A stretch of 64,000 nt of DNA, taken from Limnanthes douglasii subsp. nivea (Eukaryota; Streptophyta; Magnoliopsida; Brassicales; Limnanthaceae). A program made the translations under genes and the position numbers. Below the pieces are notes generated by a model. That model saw nothing but the letters and a program-made list of their open reading frames with translations, was not told the origin of the DNA and searched no databases. The stretch spans positions 209,791,138 through 209,855,137 of the forward strand of contig JAUPFV010000001.1 of NCBI GenBank assembly GCA_036936605.1, written 5' to 3'. This document shows, piece by piece, positions 11,691 through 22,574 of this stretch (positions within the stretch are counted from its first letter, which is position 1; each line of letters opens with the position of its first letter).

Positions 11691-12440
11691 ATTATGTCAT
11701 CATTGTTGCTAGATTTATTAGTGGCACTGATGTTGATCCCAATATATGATATATGTAATAGCCCATTCTGAAAACCAGTGTGAAGACCCAACATACGAGC
11801 TCTTATCTGAGAAAAGCAGTAGAAGTTATTACGTCAGTTTTATCTTGGAAAATGGAATGCTTATAAGCTTGCTGATACCATCTGCGAAAGCTAAGCATGG
11901 ACTTACAAGTGAACTTCTTGACTTGAAAACCATTTCTTTCATTGATTCAAACAGATTTTTTAAACCTCTAATCAAATACTCCTCACCTATAATAAAGAGG
12001 CTAATTGATACAAGATCCCCTTGCCTAATTCTATTAGTAGCTTTAAAAAATATTGAGCCTCACCATTCACTATAATAGAGAAGTAAGCTTGAGTAATTGT
12101 ACTCTGAATGTTTTTATGAATAACCTACTAAAACCAAATTTATCCATTACATTTACAATGATCTTATATGAAAATTTATCAAAGTCTTTGACATATCAAC
12201 CTTAATCATGATATTTCCTTAATTAACTTTTTCCTTAAGATTCAAAGATAACTCATTGGACAGTAGTTAGTTGTCATGGCTATCCTTCCATGCACAAACC
12301 CACCTTGCTCATATAATATTATCTTAAGAAGAACCAATGATAGTCTATTATTAATGATTTTTGAGATAGTTTTGTTCAATACCGTGCATAGACTAATCGA
12401 CCTGTAATCATTCGAGGCTTGAGGGCGAGATTAAGTATGT
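11690..12440 (-). pseudogene. LINE reverse transcriptase, partial
   Basis: The minus strand shows 'SNDYRSISLCTVLNKTISK' and 'EQGGFVHGR', the hallmark blocks of plant L1 RT ('RPISL', 'QGGFV.GR'), then 'MIKVDMSK' where LINE RTs have the first catalytic Asp region. The second catalytic block (11,877-11,888) reads FADG where the family has F/Y-A-D-D, so a catalytic Asp is replaced by Gly. The open stretch at 11,746-12,075 on the plus strand is only the shadow of this domain. Confidence 0.75.
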
Positions 12441-12739
12441 GACTAATACATTCATATTATATATATACCATAATAATAATAAAAATATATGAACTTTCAT
12501 TTATTTACCTCTAATAATATTTTTATATTTTATATTAACTAGTATATAATTTAACTATAGTGTTTTAGCGTGATTTTCTATTTTTGTGCCACATAGTTTT
12601 TTTACGTTTAATTAAACCTAGATCGTATTATTTTTCACTGAGACAATAATTTTCATTTTTATTTTATTAATCACGATCTCTTCCTCTCTGACAAATACAT
12701 GGGGTTTTATTTTATGTATTTGGGGTTTGGAAACTTAAA

Positions 12740-13060
12740 ATCCAATATTTGTTTTGATACAAATACGTCTCATGAAGTGGTACCACCTGAAAATGTGGCA
12801 GACATGCCGTTGATGGAACAACATTAAGAGGTAGTGGAGACAAATCGATCTCCTCTAAAAGAGATAAAAACAAATCAGCCACCACATGTTCCACAAATAC
12901 AAGAGGAAGAAGATCGTGAAAAATCTGGAGTAAAAGAGGTAAAAGGTCGTGAACATGAAGTGATAACGAAAGAATATGGACTTAAGAAGGCATAAGGTCA
13001 CGAAGATGTAAGTGGATATGAAGTACATAAAGATTCAACTATCGGAATATATTTTGTGAT
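12740..13060 (+). pseudogene. Unrecognised charged coding remnant
   Basis: One plus-strand frame from about 12,750 to 13,040 has only two stops in about 95 codons and a protein-like Glu/Lys-rich composition ('EEEDREKSGVKEVKGREHE'). No family is recognised. It may be the first part of the degraded exon series that continues at 13,680-14,504, separated from it by a minisatellite. Confidence 0.35.
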
Positions 13061-13129
13061 ATACTGTTTCTAAATTCATATTGTTTAGGGGTAGGAAAAT
13101 GTTATTTTGTTAAGCTTTGATATGTTGTT

Positions 13130-13680
13130 TAAAAAAAACCTGCAGGGTTAGTGTTTCAAAGAACTTGCATAATTAATATTTCACAGAACCATTTTTACTT
13201 TCATTCCAAATAACTCGCATGATATGTTTTTTTATATTTGGATCGATGATGTATGAAAAAAATCGCAACAATAATGTTTCAAAGAACGTGCATGATTATT
13301 GTTTCAAAGAACTTGCATTATTCCCTTTCAAAGAAATCCCATGGTATGTGTTACAAAAAACTTGTATGATTAATGTTTCAAATAAATCTCATTACTCTTG
13401 TTTCAAAGAACTCGCATGGTATATTGCTTATACTTGGGTCTGTACTACATGAAACAACTCGTATGGTTAGTGATCCAAAAGAACTAGCATACTCAATGTT
13501 CAAAGAACTCATTATTCTCATTTCAAAGAACTCGTATGATATATATTTAAAATATCTCTCGTGTTTAAAAATGAAACAACCACCATGTTTAAAAACTAAG
13601 CATTGCAAATAATTCTCTTGTTTGATATTGCAAATAACTCGCGTGTTTAGAATTACAAAGAGCTCTCTTGTTTGATAAAT
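13130..13680 (+). repeat. Degenerate minisatellite with 'tttcaaagaactcgcatg' core
   Basis: About a dozen loosely spaced units carry variants of 'caaagaactcgcatg' every 25-60 bp, for example near 13,156, 13,280, 13,305, 13,401, 13,480 and 13,523. Towards 13,680 the units fade into 'gcaaataactcgcgtgttt' and 'caaagagctctcttgttt'. The 161-codon minus-strand ORF across 13,378-13,863 is produced largely by this repeat. Confidence 0.5.
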
Positions 13681-14020
13681 AACAGGATACCAGTCAATAA
13701 CAACCCCAACACAAACAACAACATCAAGGAGAACAAAAACAAGAAGCCTTGGCAAATAGTGAAAAGCTAACACAAACCGAAGCAACACTACCAATATCAT
13801 AACAAGCTTAAAAGCAAGCCCAACTCCACACAAAGGCAGAACTACACACCCAGCCAGAAGCAACGGTAGAATTCCACAACCATCCGGACAGGAAGCTAAA
13901 CACCAACAACCAGGCTACAGAAAGTCAGAACAACCAAGCCGATCAGAAGTGGTAGCAACAGGTATTGAATCCAGCGGAAAATCACGAAAGACAAGCTTTG
14001 ACATCAGCTGATACGACTAA
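13680..14020 (+). pseudogene. Gln/Asn/Thr-rich coding remnant
   Basis: A plus-strand frame, with three stops, encodes a low-complexity, polar sequence ('TPTQTTTSRRTKTRSLGK' in one frame; 'QQPQHKQQHQGEQKQEA' in another). The composition fits a disordered linker. It lies upstream of better-defined exons at 14,081-14,504 and could belong to the same lost gene. No family is recognised. Confidence 0.3.
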
Positions 14021-14080
14021 TGAAATATTATATTTAAAATAATTTTTTTGATGATTATTACATGCAATATACACAGTCAT

Positions 14081-14504
14081 TTATTGAAAAAGTTGATAAG
14101 TTTGAGATCGATGTTGTGTTGCAATGGACTTTGGGTTCCATGACAGATGATACGCTTGTTCAACTTTGTGAATATGGTGCTGCCGAAAAGGCTATAGAGG
14201 AGAAAACATTATTGTTAGTCGCCGCAGATATGGTAAGTGGATCTTTAGATTATTAAACATCGAATATATGTAGTCATGATGTTATAATATAATAACCACT
14301 TTTCTCCGGTCGATACAAGGACGAGACAATGGAAGATGATGATGCATGGCCTAATTTTTCTTTAATAAGTCAAACACATGAGGCATAGGCAGAGGTAAAT
14401 TTCCTTGATTGGGAAAAGAGTACATCAACAACACTGATGATCGAGGTCTGTGAATACCACGAAGTCCTTAAAATTAAAATGACAGAAGAACAAGAAGATC
14501 CAGA
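14081..14504 (+). pseudogene. Two-exon remnant of an unrecognised gene
   Basis: Exon-like segment one (14,081-14,236) follows an acceptor 'ATATACACAG' and ends at a donor 'ATG|GTAAGT'. Its product includes 'DKFEIDVVLQWTLGSMTDD'. Segment two (about 14,319-14,504) follows 'GATACAAG' and ends at 'CAGAG|GTATGG', with the acidic sequence 'TMEDDDAWPNFSLISQ' and one in-frame stop. The splice signals and the open frames suggest a real gene once stood here. The protein family is not recognised. Confidence 0.4.
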
Positions 14505-14868
14505 GGTATGGTATTTACCACATTAAAAGTTCTCCTACAAACTTAACGTGCATGTGGGTGAAGTGATGACGCTACGTACAAACCGAACCTAGACTACAAG
14601 GTAAAATATAAAAGTGTTGCATTGTTATTTGATGGTGCATGTTTATTAATCTCCATCTTCGGTTATGCGCCTCCCACTTGTTAGTTGGTAGATTATCAAC
14701 GCTTGGATTTATAAGATGCTTAATACAGAGCTATAAAAATTTATGCTCAACCAGTAAAATCAACGCTTGACCAACACATTTGATAAAATCAACCCAACCA
14801 GTAATAACAAGTTGTTTATTTTTGTGATATGAAAACCCTAAACCAATACTACTCTCCCCGCTAGTTAG

Positions 14869-15201
14869 TTAATTATTAAAGGTATCTACCAGAATTATGC
14901 TAGGTTGTTTACACTTTTGACCATAAACCATATCAACGAGTTGTTGTTCTATAACAAAAATAATGCGTTTTAAATGCTCCAAATCAAGATATAAATCTAA
15001 ACTTACAAAATCCTTCTCATTATTAAACAAACAATTCATGTGATCATCGCAGGAGTATGTAATAATATAGTTACATCTGACCAGCTCATCCCATCTGAGT
15101 TTAACGTATTCTTGAATATTTTGAAAGTTTTCTAACTGATTGAAAGGAATAATTGTAGTTTGGTGACCATGTTTGAAAATACAAACTCGTGGTTTAGACA
15201 A
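14869..15201 (-). pseudogene. ORF of 110 codons, possible N-terminus of a MULE protein
   Basis: The ORF starts MSKPRVCIFKHG and includes 'YVKLRWDELVRCNYI' and an acidic 'NNEKDFVSLDLYLDLEHL'. Plant Mutator-like transposases often begin with a small PB1-like domain of this general form (V-x-I-x-x-G near the start, a W-x-x-L block, then an ND-x-D-V-like stretch). The resemblance is weak and by eye only. No zinc-finger, transposase core or SWIM domain follows downstream, so at most a fragment remains. A TATA-like box lies about 920 bp upstream. Confidence 0.3.
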
Positions 15202-15279
15202 ACCTTACCCTGCATTAAATTATTAAGAAGAAGTGAAGAGCATACAAATACAAATATCTGTTTTAATATTGAGAAAAAC

Positions 15280-15620
15280 TCACACGCTCGGTTAACAAGC
15301 AAATCACGAAGTTAATCAACAAACAACTCAAATTATCATCAATTCATAACTGCAACTAAACTCACAATCTCGTGTACCGATAACATTTCATGAAATAATG
15401 CAACAACTCGCATCCTTATCCACTAAAATCATATGTTCTTGTACATATGGTATTCATGAAGAAAAGAACACAACTCATATCCTTATCACCTAAAATTGCA
15501 TGTTCGTATACAATTGATAATTCAAACAATTTGTTTCTTCCTTAACTAAACTCGCTTGTTCATATACAAATTAAATTTAAACAATTCGCATCTTCCTTAA
15601 AGGAACTCGCCCGTCTGTCA
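15280..15620 (-). repeat. Degenerate minisatellite with 'aactcgcatccttatc' core
   Basis: Recurring plus-strand variants of 'aactcgcatccttatccac' and 'atgttcttgtacatatgg' appear near 15,367, 15,408, 15,425, 15,473, 15,500 and 15,550-15,600, with a loose spacing of 60-70 bp. The words overlap with those of the 13,130-13,680 array ('aactcgcat'), so both arrays may have a common origin on either side of the relic genes. Confidence 0.4.
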
Positions 15621-16120
15621 CAGATACCTATAAATCTCTAATATCAAGTGTATATATTCTTTCAAGCCCCAAATAGATATAATAACTAAATCAAATACAC
15701 AAAACCAATCATGTTATAACTTATTAAACAAGGAAAACTCATGAAATCGAACATTTGTTATCTAAAAAGAAAAAAAAGAACAAAAATCACATAAACGCAG
15801 TACACAATGGTCCCAAGACTGCTAAAACACATGGAGTAAGAGATAAATCAAGATATAACCAGATGAAACTAGTATGTATGCCAAGATGAAAGAACCAAAA
15901 ATCAAGAAACTCTAATGAACCTTCGAAACGGTTTCTTCCTTGATAACCTGAAAACCAATAGCTAGAATCGTGAATATATTCTAGAAATATACAGACCTTA
16001 GAATCGTCGATCACTTGAAAAACTGTGGTTTTTGGGTGTAGGGTAAAATAAGGTTGGACCAACCGATTCAAATATTTAAAATATAAACAGAGGGAAAAAG
16101 TGGCTTACAAAGAAAAATTA

Positions 16121-16131
16121 CCCTTATATAG
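16121..16131 (-). promoter_or_regulatory. TATA box candidate upstream of the 15.2-kb ORF
   Basis: The minus strand reads CTATATAAGGG and is followed by a leader-like stretch that contains a possible intron end 'GGTTTTCAG|GTTATC' near 15,940. This could be the promoter of the gene whose first coding exon is at 15,201-14,869. Confidence 0.3.
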
Positions 16132-16383
16132 TTGGTACATGGTATTTTAGGTATTAAAATAAATTAGGTATATATTGTGAGTTACACAGTTGAAATGGGT
16201 ATTAAGTAAGCATAAATCATAATTTGGATATTAGATGGAAGTATAATAGTTGAGTGGGTACTTTTGGTGTCATTTCTCTTTTTCTTATTTCCAATTTGGT
16301 TATTTTTTTGGACGAACATTATGAACTTATTAATTTTAAAAGTTATTGTTTTTTATATTCATTTATGTTTTAAAAAATATAAA

Positions 16384-16387
<4 letters not shown>

Positions 16388-16414
<27 letters not shown>

Positions 16415-16415
16415 G
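16388..16415. repeat. AT dinucleotide microsatellite
   Basis: A run of alternating A and T of about 28 bp. It lies 260 bp beyond the TATA candidate and marks the start of a long gene-poor stretch. Confidence 0.9.
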
Positions 16416-19400
16416 CGCATGTCTGTAATGAAATATTTTGGTAGAAAAATTATCAGAATGATGCGAGAATAAGTAACAATGAATTGTTGAAGGGTTAGAC
16501 TAACTGTTGAAAAGTTAACCAAAGTTACGCAAAAAAGTGGATTAGAAGATTGAGAAAAAAATTATTTGCTTAAAATGGAAGGATCATCAACAATGAGGAT
16601 GGATGTTTTATTTATAGACGAGATTTGGGGTCAAGAGCCGTTGTTGTAGACCTTGTACCTTATGTCACATATCTTAATATTACGACATATCAGTTTAACG
16701 TTAAGCGTTCGTGTTTCGATCCAAATTATGTATTTACTTGCAGACTAAGCCTAAGTCCCACTTAAGCTTTTTGTAGGCCAAATTATATCTAAACCATTAT
16801 TTCATAGAATGGAAACTAATGGGCTAAGTGCCGATAACTTATAATTTTATCAGTATCCCTCATAGTCATTGCGAGACAATCGAGTGAATATCATAACTTG
16901 AGTTATTTTTCATTGACCGAGATGTTTATTATCCATACGTAATCTTCTTTGCCTGTCTTGACTTGAAATTTTGAAGGATAATGTTTTATGCTAAATTGGT
17001 TATCTATTGAGCATAACTACTGAATGAAATACGGTTGGACGGGTGAGAGTTTTAAGGTATGTTGACCTTATACTTACTTGAAAAATTCTTCATCGGTCAA
17101 ACCTACATTGGAAAAACACACTTTATTTTGACGAAAGGAAAAATGTACAAGTAGAAGTAACATTTCCTTTGTCTTTTGATTTTATGGCAACCAATTATCC
17201 CATTGGTAAAGTTTTCAACCAATTTATAAGTTGCAGGAAGGTGTTTTTCACTTTGAAAGTTACTTCGTGTTTCATGTGAAGGTATGAAAATAGCCCCCCA
17301 TGTCCTTTCGAACTATAAAGGAAAGACCAATGTTTAAAGTATAGATTATGAATATATGATCCAATTATTTATGTTTTTGGCCACTTAGTTTTTTCAAAAT
17401 ATGAATGAATGATTAATGTAAAAATATTAGTATGTAAATATGTGATCCAAAATTTATTGTTTTGATCGGACCGAAGTTATCAAAGATATAAACATTTGTT
17501 TGCTGAAACTGGAACGATCATGAACTTTAGAGATCTAAAACTCTAATTCTTTAACGTCATAGAAGATACCAAACGTTATACTCGTGAAATTGACGATGCT
17601 AGTTTAATAGTATCACCATCACACACTGGAGAATGGAATAGTCATTCAACACATTAACATAGACAACTATCGTTAATATGACACGCATACTACTGTCATT
17701 TTTGCTTCTCTTGTTATAAATGTTGTAAATGATAAAATATGGGCCCTACAAACATCACTATTTTATCTTATATTGAATTTTTGTATTGCTTCTACTTTCT
17801 CTTCATTTCTTCCTAAATTTTTATGTTTTACATTACTTTGTTATTTTTTTAAAAGAGTATTCTTTCAAACCCATCCATATTTTGAAAAATAATAACCATA
17901 ACAACGGGTATACAATTGCGTAATTAATATATTTTATAATTGTCGGAATCAGAGCGTCAATGTAACACATTATATCACTCGTTCTAAAAAAAAGTAAAGA
18001 TTCTAACTTGAAATTCATGAGACCTTCAAGATTAGAAAAAGCTAATTTAGAGCTTATTAGATAGATTTAAGAACTTTGATCAAATGCAACATAAACAGGG
18101 AATGAAAAGACTATTTGATAAGTTGATTGATTATTTGGATATAATGAACCAAATAGTATGATCAATTAAATTTTACATCAAGAAAATATAAAAAATTTCT
18201 TAAGGAAAGAAAAAGAGAAAAACTTTAACTTAAAAGAAAATATACTTTATTGAAAAACTGGATATCTTCTCTAAAATAAAAAAATAACATAAAATCGTAA
18301 AAACTACTAGTAGATATCTTAAAAAAATCGAATTGACAAACATAAAAAATAAATAATATAACTAATAGTAATAAACTTACCATATATAATTACAAACTAA
18401 CTTGACAGAGTTCTTTAAAGATTCATTTTCGTCACCTATTTTTCCAGATTTTTAAGGACTTTATGGGCTCTCTTAGGAATTTAATATACAAAAAGGTGGC
18501 TCGACTTAATAAGTAATAATCATGGAATTTTAAATGTTCCCTTTGTCCAAAATCTTTATAATTAGCTTATTTAGTGTATTTCTGACTTCTAATTTGACCA
18601 CTGTGTAAATTTAATCCGCCATCTTACTCATCATTGCTACTAATGATCACATCATTCTTCGTATATTAAAAATAATTTGACCTCAAATCTTGCTGACCAT
18701 ATACTTGAAAATCATTCATAAATTTCCTCAAACAATTTGATATGAATATGATACCATATTCATAGCAGAAAACTTTATCGCCATTCCACCATTACTTTCA
18801 TTCAGTTCTAGATAATCTATGTACTTTTACTCCTAGGTTGTTTCGTCAGTTAGTGCTAAAAATTATATAATTTGAGTGTTCTTATGGCGGATGCATGCAC
18901 CAGATCTTTGTTTCTTCGCGTAAAAATGAGATAATTAAGAATATTTCAAGATAAAAAACTTTATGTCAAACCAATAAATATTTCCATAAGAGATGAAGGG
19001 ATGTATACCATAAACATCTAGCGGTATGTGTACATCAACCATATAGATCTTCCGTGATGTCTTATCGCAACTTGAAATTTAATTTAGTGTAAATGATCAG
19101 CTACCAAAGGTGGGGGACACACCTGCTAATGATAGAGTCAATGAGTTGGTGGTATCACCACTCTCATTAAAAAAAGGATTCTCTTTCCATTGTATTCAAA
19201 TCCGGTGGTGGTTTCCAACATATTTTTCATATGATTAAGCCAACTGGTGTTGAATGGATGGAGTAGGCTCATGATGGATTAAACAATCCATGTTAAATAA
19301 TTTACCTTGCCCATGATGGATTAAACAATACTTCTATCTGATAGTGCATGGATACCATAATTTAACTCAAATCTTTCCTATTTTGATAAAACATGAATAA

Positions 19401-20060
19401 TGGATTCATCTATATCAGCGGTACTTTGAAAACATGCAAAGACAAAATAACATGAATAATGGATTCATCTATATCAGCGGTACTTTGAAAACATGCAAAG
19501 ATGGGATGGAACCATTGTTGCCTTCGTGCTAGATAAAATTAATTATGGATATTCAATTTTTTTTTACTTATTCGATTTATTTGAGTTGTGTAAAATTTAT
19601 GAGACTAAATATTGATCAACTTGTACTATACGAAGAAACCTCATCAATTATTCATAATTCATTAACCTTTTCCATAAGCTCTTACATAAAGCTAGGGTAA
19701 ACTATGTTGAGATTTTAGGTTTTTCCAACAAGGGTTGTCCAAATCAACACCATCAAATTTTGACCGTATAGAATTTCTAAGACTATGGATTTTGGCTAAT
19801 CCATACATAATCTAGAGTAACAAATTATTTAGCACTTCAAGCCGAATTTACAGATGAGACACAATATTCAACAACTAAGGCCTCATAGCCTAAAATAAAA
19901 ATAACTAATGCTACACCACATTCAAAATCTTTATAGTCCAATGAGGATGTCTTAAGGTGGGGGATGCCGTTGTTGGATACTTTATTTTTAAAATGGTTGG
20001 TACCAAATTTTTTTTATTTAAAAGTCAAAATTTATGGGTTTTTTGATTTCAAATTCTCCC
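16416..20060. other. Gene-poor AT-rich stretch
   Basis: No ORF with recognisable motifs and no LTR pair was found. The few longer ORFs (for example 17,833-18,018, minus) are without motif. The sequence 'ATGAGGATGTCTTAAGGTGGGGGATG' region around 19,940-19,965 looks like the polypurine tract at the end of some gypsy elements, but nothing else supports an element there. Confidence 0.5.
19390..19501 (+). repeat. Perfect 53-bp direct repeat, period 59 bp
   Basis: The 53-bp block at 19,390-19,442 (starting AACATGAATAATGG) recurs without change at 19,449-19,501. Just before it, 'catgatggattaaacaat' is also duplicated (near 19,271 and 19,312). The identity shows these duplications are recent compared with the surrounding sequence. 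Confidence 0.9.
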
Positions 20061-20061
20061 G

Positions 20062-20286
20062 ATGACACCTTTCTATAACAACATGGAGGCAAAAATAACA
20101 AGATGGGTTGTGTTGGGGTCTCATCCTTTTAATATTTTGATATTGGAGATAATTGATGTTGGGGATAATTGTAGCAGTTTGGGCCTATATGTGTCCATAA
20201 ATCCTCTTATATTTTCCAAAAGGTATTATGCTTACTTAAGGTGGTTCAAAAGTTACAGAGAAAATAACTTCTCAAATTGGAATTGA
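20062..20286 (+). other. Unrecognised 74-codon ORF
   Basis: ORF starting MTPFYNNMEAKITRW with no motif that I recognise. It precedes the possible exons at 20,742-21,140. Its length is within what chance gives in this AT-rich DNA, so it is listed only as a description of the region. Confidence 0.15.
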
Positions 20287-20306
20287 AAGGGTAAAATCAA
20301 ATGAAC

Positions 20307-20732
20307 TTATCTTGCACCGAATAGCCAGGAGAGTACGAACGCCAAAAATACTTCATATTTTGAGCAATAAGCCAAAAGGACAAGACTACAAGCAGCCCAC
20401 AAAGGAGAAGGTGCGATGAGTTTAAAGCAATGATAATAGATCTCTATTGTAAGGCCTAAAGTGAAGAAGACGATGAATGTTAGGTAAATTGGGTATAAAT
20501 GAGTGCTAGAAGTTGTGGTTAAAACCATAAGAAAGTATCTTTCCTTGACCTCATATATTTTGGATGATGAAGTTAATATTAATAGTGTTATTCTTGAGGC
20601 AATATCTTGACAAATCCCGAAGCTAAAAATCAAAGAACCATAGAGGGAATAGATGGTGTTGAGAAGACCATAAAAAATTAATGGTTGGAGTCTATTTCTG
20701 ACGTGATAGATAAGTCTTTGTTCGTAAAGCAA
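20307..20732 (-). other. Unrecognised hydrophobic 141-codon ORF
   Basis: An uninterrupted ORF with a start codon, predicted to be rich in hydrophobic stretches, for example 'YLTFIVFFTLGLTIEIYYH' and 'ACSLVLLAYCSKYEVFLAFV', which could form two membrane segments. No family is recognised. It overlaps plus-strand sequence that could itself be coding ('LHRIARRVRTPKILHILSN'), and antisense frames of Lys/Arg-rich coding sequence often look hydrophobic, so it may be a shadow. Confidence 0.25.
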
Positions 20733-20741
20733 GTAGCATAA

Positions 20742-21140
20742 ATGTTTGGTCAGCTAGTTCATTTGACTCATTCAAGAAGGCTACCAACTCATAATCTCCA
20801 CGTGAACTTGAAAATAAGGCAGATGAAGTTGGGTGTTGACGTAAGTGTTTCTGCCTTAAACTTTATTTCTCTATATTTGTTGTTTTTTAATTTTATATTA
20901 ACTTTTTTTGTATTTTTGTATACTGTTTATCAATGCTTTTGGCTTGGAGCATCAGGAATGCCAGGGCTTTACTCCCGTAATTTTGGATCTACAACCTTTA
21001 CTTAAAATGATAGTTAAACCACTTAAGAGTAGCCGAGATCTAAATGAATTTTCAAATGAAAGTTATATATGTTTGAATATTGCGATTCATGCAAATGAAT
21101 ATGCAATATTGGAGCTTGGTAAAATCAATAATGTTTGCTA
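20742..21140 (+). pseudogene. Possible two-exon gene remnant
   Basis: Exon-like part one reads 'THNLHVNLKIRQMKLGVD' and stops at a strong donor GAC|GTAAGTG (20,840). A T-rich, intron-like stretch ends at 'GGAGCATCAG' (20,956). Part two continues in phase as 'ECQGFTPVILDLQPLLKMIV' and runs to a stop at 21,141. The next open part, 21,275-21,517, contains 'VAEDEEGENDGALLNLNS'. Given the position and strand it might be the antisense ORF of Tat element C, but I see no motif shared with A or B. Confidence 0.35.
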
Positions 21141-21949
21141 AGCAACCGAAGATCTTGGAATTATACCAAAAGATTGAAAGAACCTAAATCAATTCATATT
21201 CATAATTCACCGATCAACTTATCTTAATTGTTTATCTTTCTTGATAGAGGTATTAACTTTCACATTTCCTCATCATGAAAGCAACATTAATCAATGAGGT
21301 AGAACTAGATTATTTATGGAACTACGTCTTGAATGATCACAAGCGTAAAGGTATTATTTGGAGTCTCGTAGCCGAAAGTAGGGATTTAAAGGTTAAAGGT
21401 GTTGCCGAAGATGAAGAGGGGGAAAATGATGGTGCCCTCCTAAATTTGAATTCGAGGTTGTCAATAGTCTCATTCTTTCAGTTGAGACGGAAACTATTGT
21501 CAATATTCTTCCAATAATTATTGTTGAAGTTGTAAATTATTTCATTCATGCAATTGAGATCAAATGTTTAAATGATTATCCCTATACAGTCGAAACCAAA
21601 GTTATTTTTGAGCTTCTTCATCCATGTTGATGCCCTTAAAGTTTTTAGCTCTAAAGGAAGTAATTCTCCAAAGTAGTTGTTTGATCCTTGTACTTTTTAT
21701 TATTGAATTTTTGTATGATAAATATTTTTGGACCAAAGTCCATGACAGGTCGAGGCATTTTGATATATAAACGCCGTTTTATTTTATATGATGCTTTGTT
21801 TTTCTTTTTAAAGGGGTCCATGCCTTAAGTCTCAGATTTTTGTTGAAAATATGCTAAGAGTAAGCTTTGGATTGTGCTTTTTTTATTTTACATTTCTTGT
21901 TTTATTTTAAAGTGAAACCTTTAAAGACTGGATCCCATGAATATTCTCG

Positions 21950-22219
21950 GACTATGGATTTAGATTTATTGACCCACCGAAGCCTTGTAGGAAGGGCAAT
22001 GAACTATCGGCAGATTTGGATAAAGGCTTATTGAGTTGCGATTAGTGAAATAAAGACTGAGGCAGTCCTTGAATTAGAAAATAAACAATACACTATCAGT
22101 AATTTCAGATGAATTCCTATTGAGCCACGAGAGTCTTTAATGCATTAAAGAATCATGAAATCATCAAAGTGGAGGATGAAAAATGCATTGCTAGTACCTT
22201 CAGATGAAGGCTTCTATAT
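21950..22219 (-). repeat. Degenerate tandem repeats left of the chromovirus insertion
   Basis: Recurring words such as 'attgagccacgagagtcttta', 'tgcattaaa' and 'gtggaggatgaaaaa' near 22,028-22,190 return after the insertion at 25,138-25,300 ('ctgagctgcgagtcttcagtgcat', 'attggaggataaa'). The chromovirus therefore landed inside a pre-existing repeat array, which lies in the expected 3' region of the minus-strand Tat element C. Confidence 0.5.
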
Positions 22220-22543
22220 TGATGCAGATAGATTAGCGTTAGAATTATGAAGACATGCGATCACCCGAAGAATGCAGCGAATTGAAAGTTTCGGAGCTCC
22301 CGGTGCCACGATTACATATAACGAGCTTTGCTCGTGATATATGGTGTTTTTGGGCATTCAAAGTTGTTTAATATTTTATTTCGAATTTCATTACTTTAGG
22401 GCATTTTTGGTATTTTCATATTAGGGTTTTTATTCAAACTTTTATTTAAACAGACTTTGTTTACAATGTAAAGGAGTTGAATTTTGATAAAAAAAACATT
22501 AGGGTTCCCCCTATATTGGCTTCTCTGCGTTTACTCTGTATTA
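22220..22543 (+). repeat. 5' LTR of chromovirus G
   Basis: Starts TGATGCAGATAG and ends TCTGTATTA, aligned with the 3' LTR that ends TCTGTATCA. Most of the sequence matches the 3' LTR, including 'TTAGGGCATTTTTGGTATTTT' in both, but the segment around 22,305-22,350 does not match and contains a hairpin (see separate entry). Confidence 0.9.
22315..22343. other. Hairpin present only in the 5' LTR
   Basis: The sequence CATATA-ACGAGC-TTT-GCTCGT-GATATATG is a near-perfect inverted repeat with a 3-nt loop. The corresponding position of the 3' LTR has unrelated sequence ('ccaattttgacccacaacacc'). It may be filler DNA or a tiny insertion acquired after integration. Confidence 0.7.
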
Positions 22544-22546
22544 TAT

Positions 22547-22556
22547 TGGTATCAGA
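22547..22556 (+). other. Primer-binding site of chromovirus G
   Basis: TGGTATCAGA, complementary to the 3' end of initiator methionine tRNA, placed 3 nt behind the 5' LTR. After ten matching bases the sequence diverges from the usual TGGTATCAGAGC. Confidence 0.85.
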
Positions 22557-22574
22557 CACATGCAGTCCTGCGAG

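Larger units (their letters stand above)
9860..12440 (-). mobile_element. 5'-truncated L1-type LINE
   Basis: A non-LTR retrotransposon remnant on the minus strand: the middle of RT, the C-terminal linker and the terminal zinc-knuckle/RNase H-like region. The 5' end is lost within RT at about 12,440, typical of incomplete target-primed reverse transcription. The 3' end is set near 9860, where the plus strand has a run of T (9861-9870) that could be the poly(A) tail. No target duplication was identified. Numerous stops show it is inactive. Confidence 0.7.

Noticed and set aside
11746..12075. Plus-strand ORF of 109 codons
   Set aside because: It is the shadow of the LINE reverse transcriptase on the minus strand.
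13378..13863. Minus-strand ORF of 161 codons
   Set aside because: It runs through a minisatellite and opposite a Gln-rich sequence; the product is Val/Leu-rich without motif.
19930..19970. End of an Athila-like gypsy element
   Set aside because: Only a G-rich PPT-like stretch is present; no LTR, PBS or coding domain supports it.
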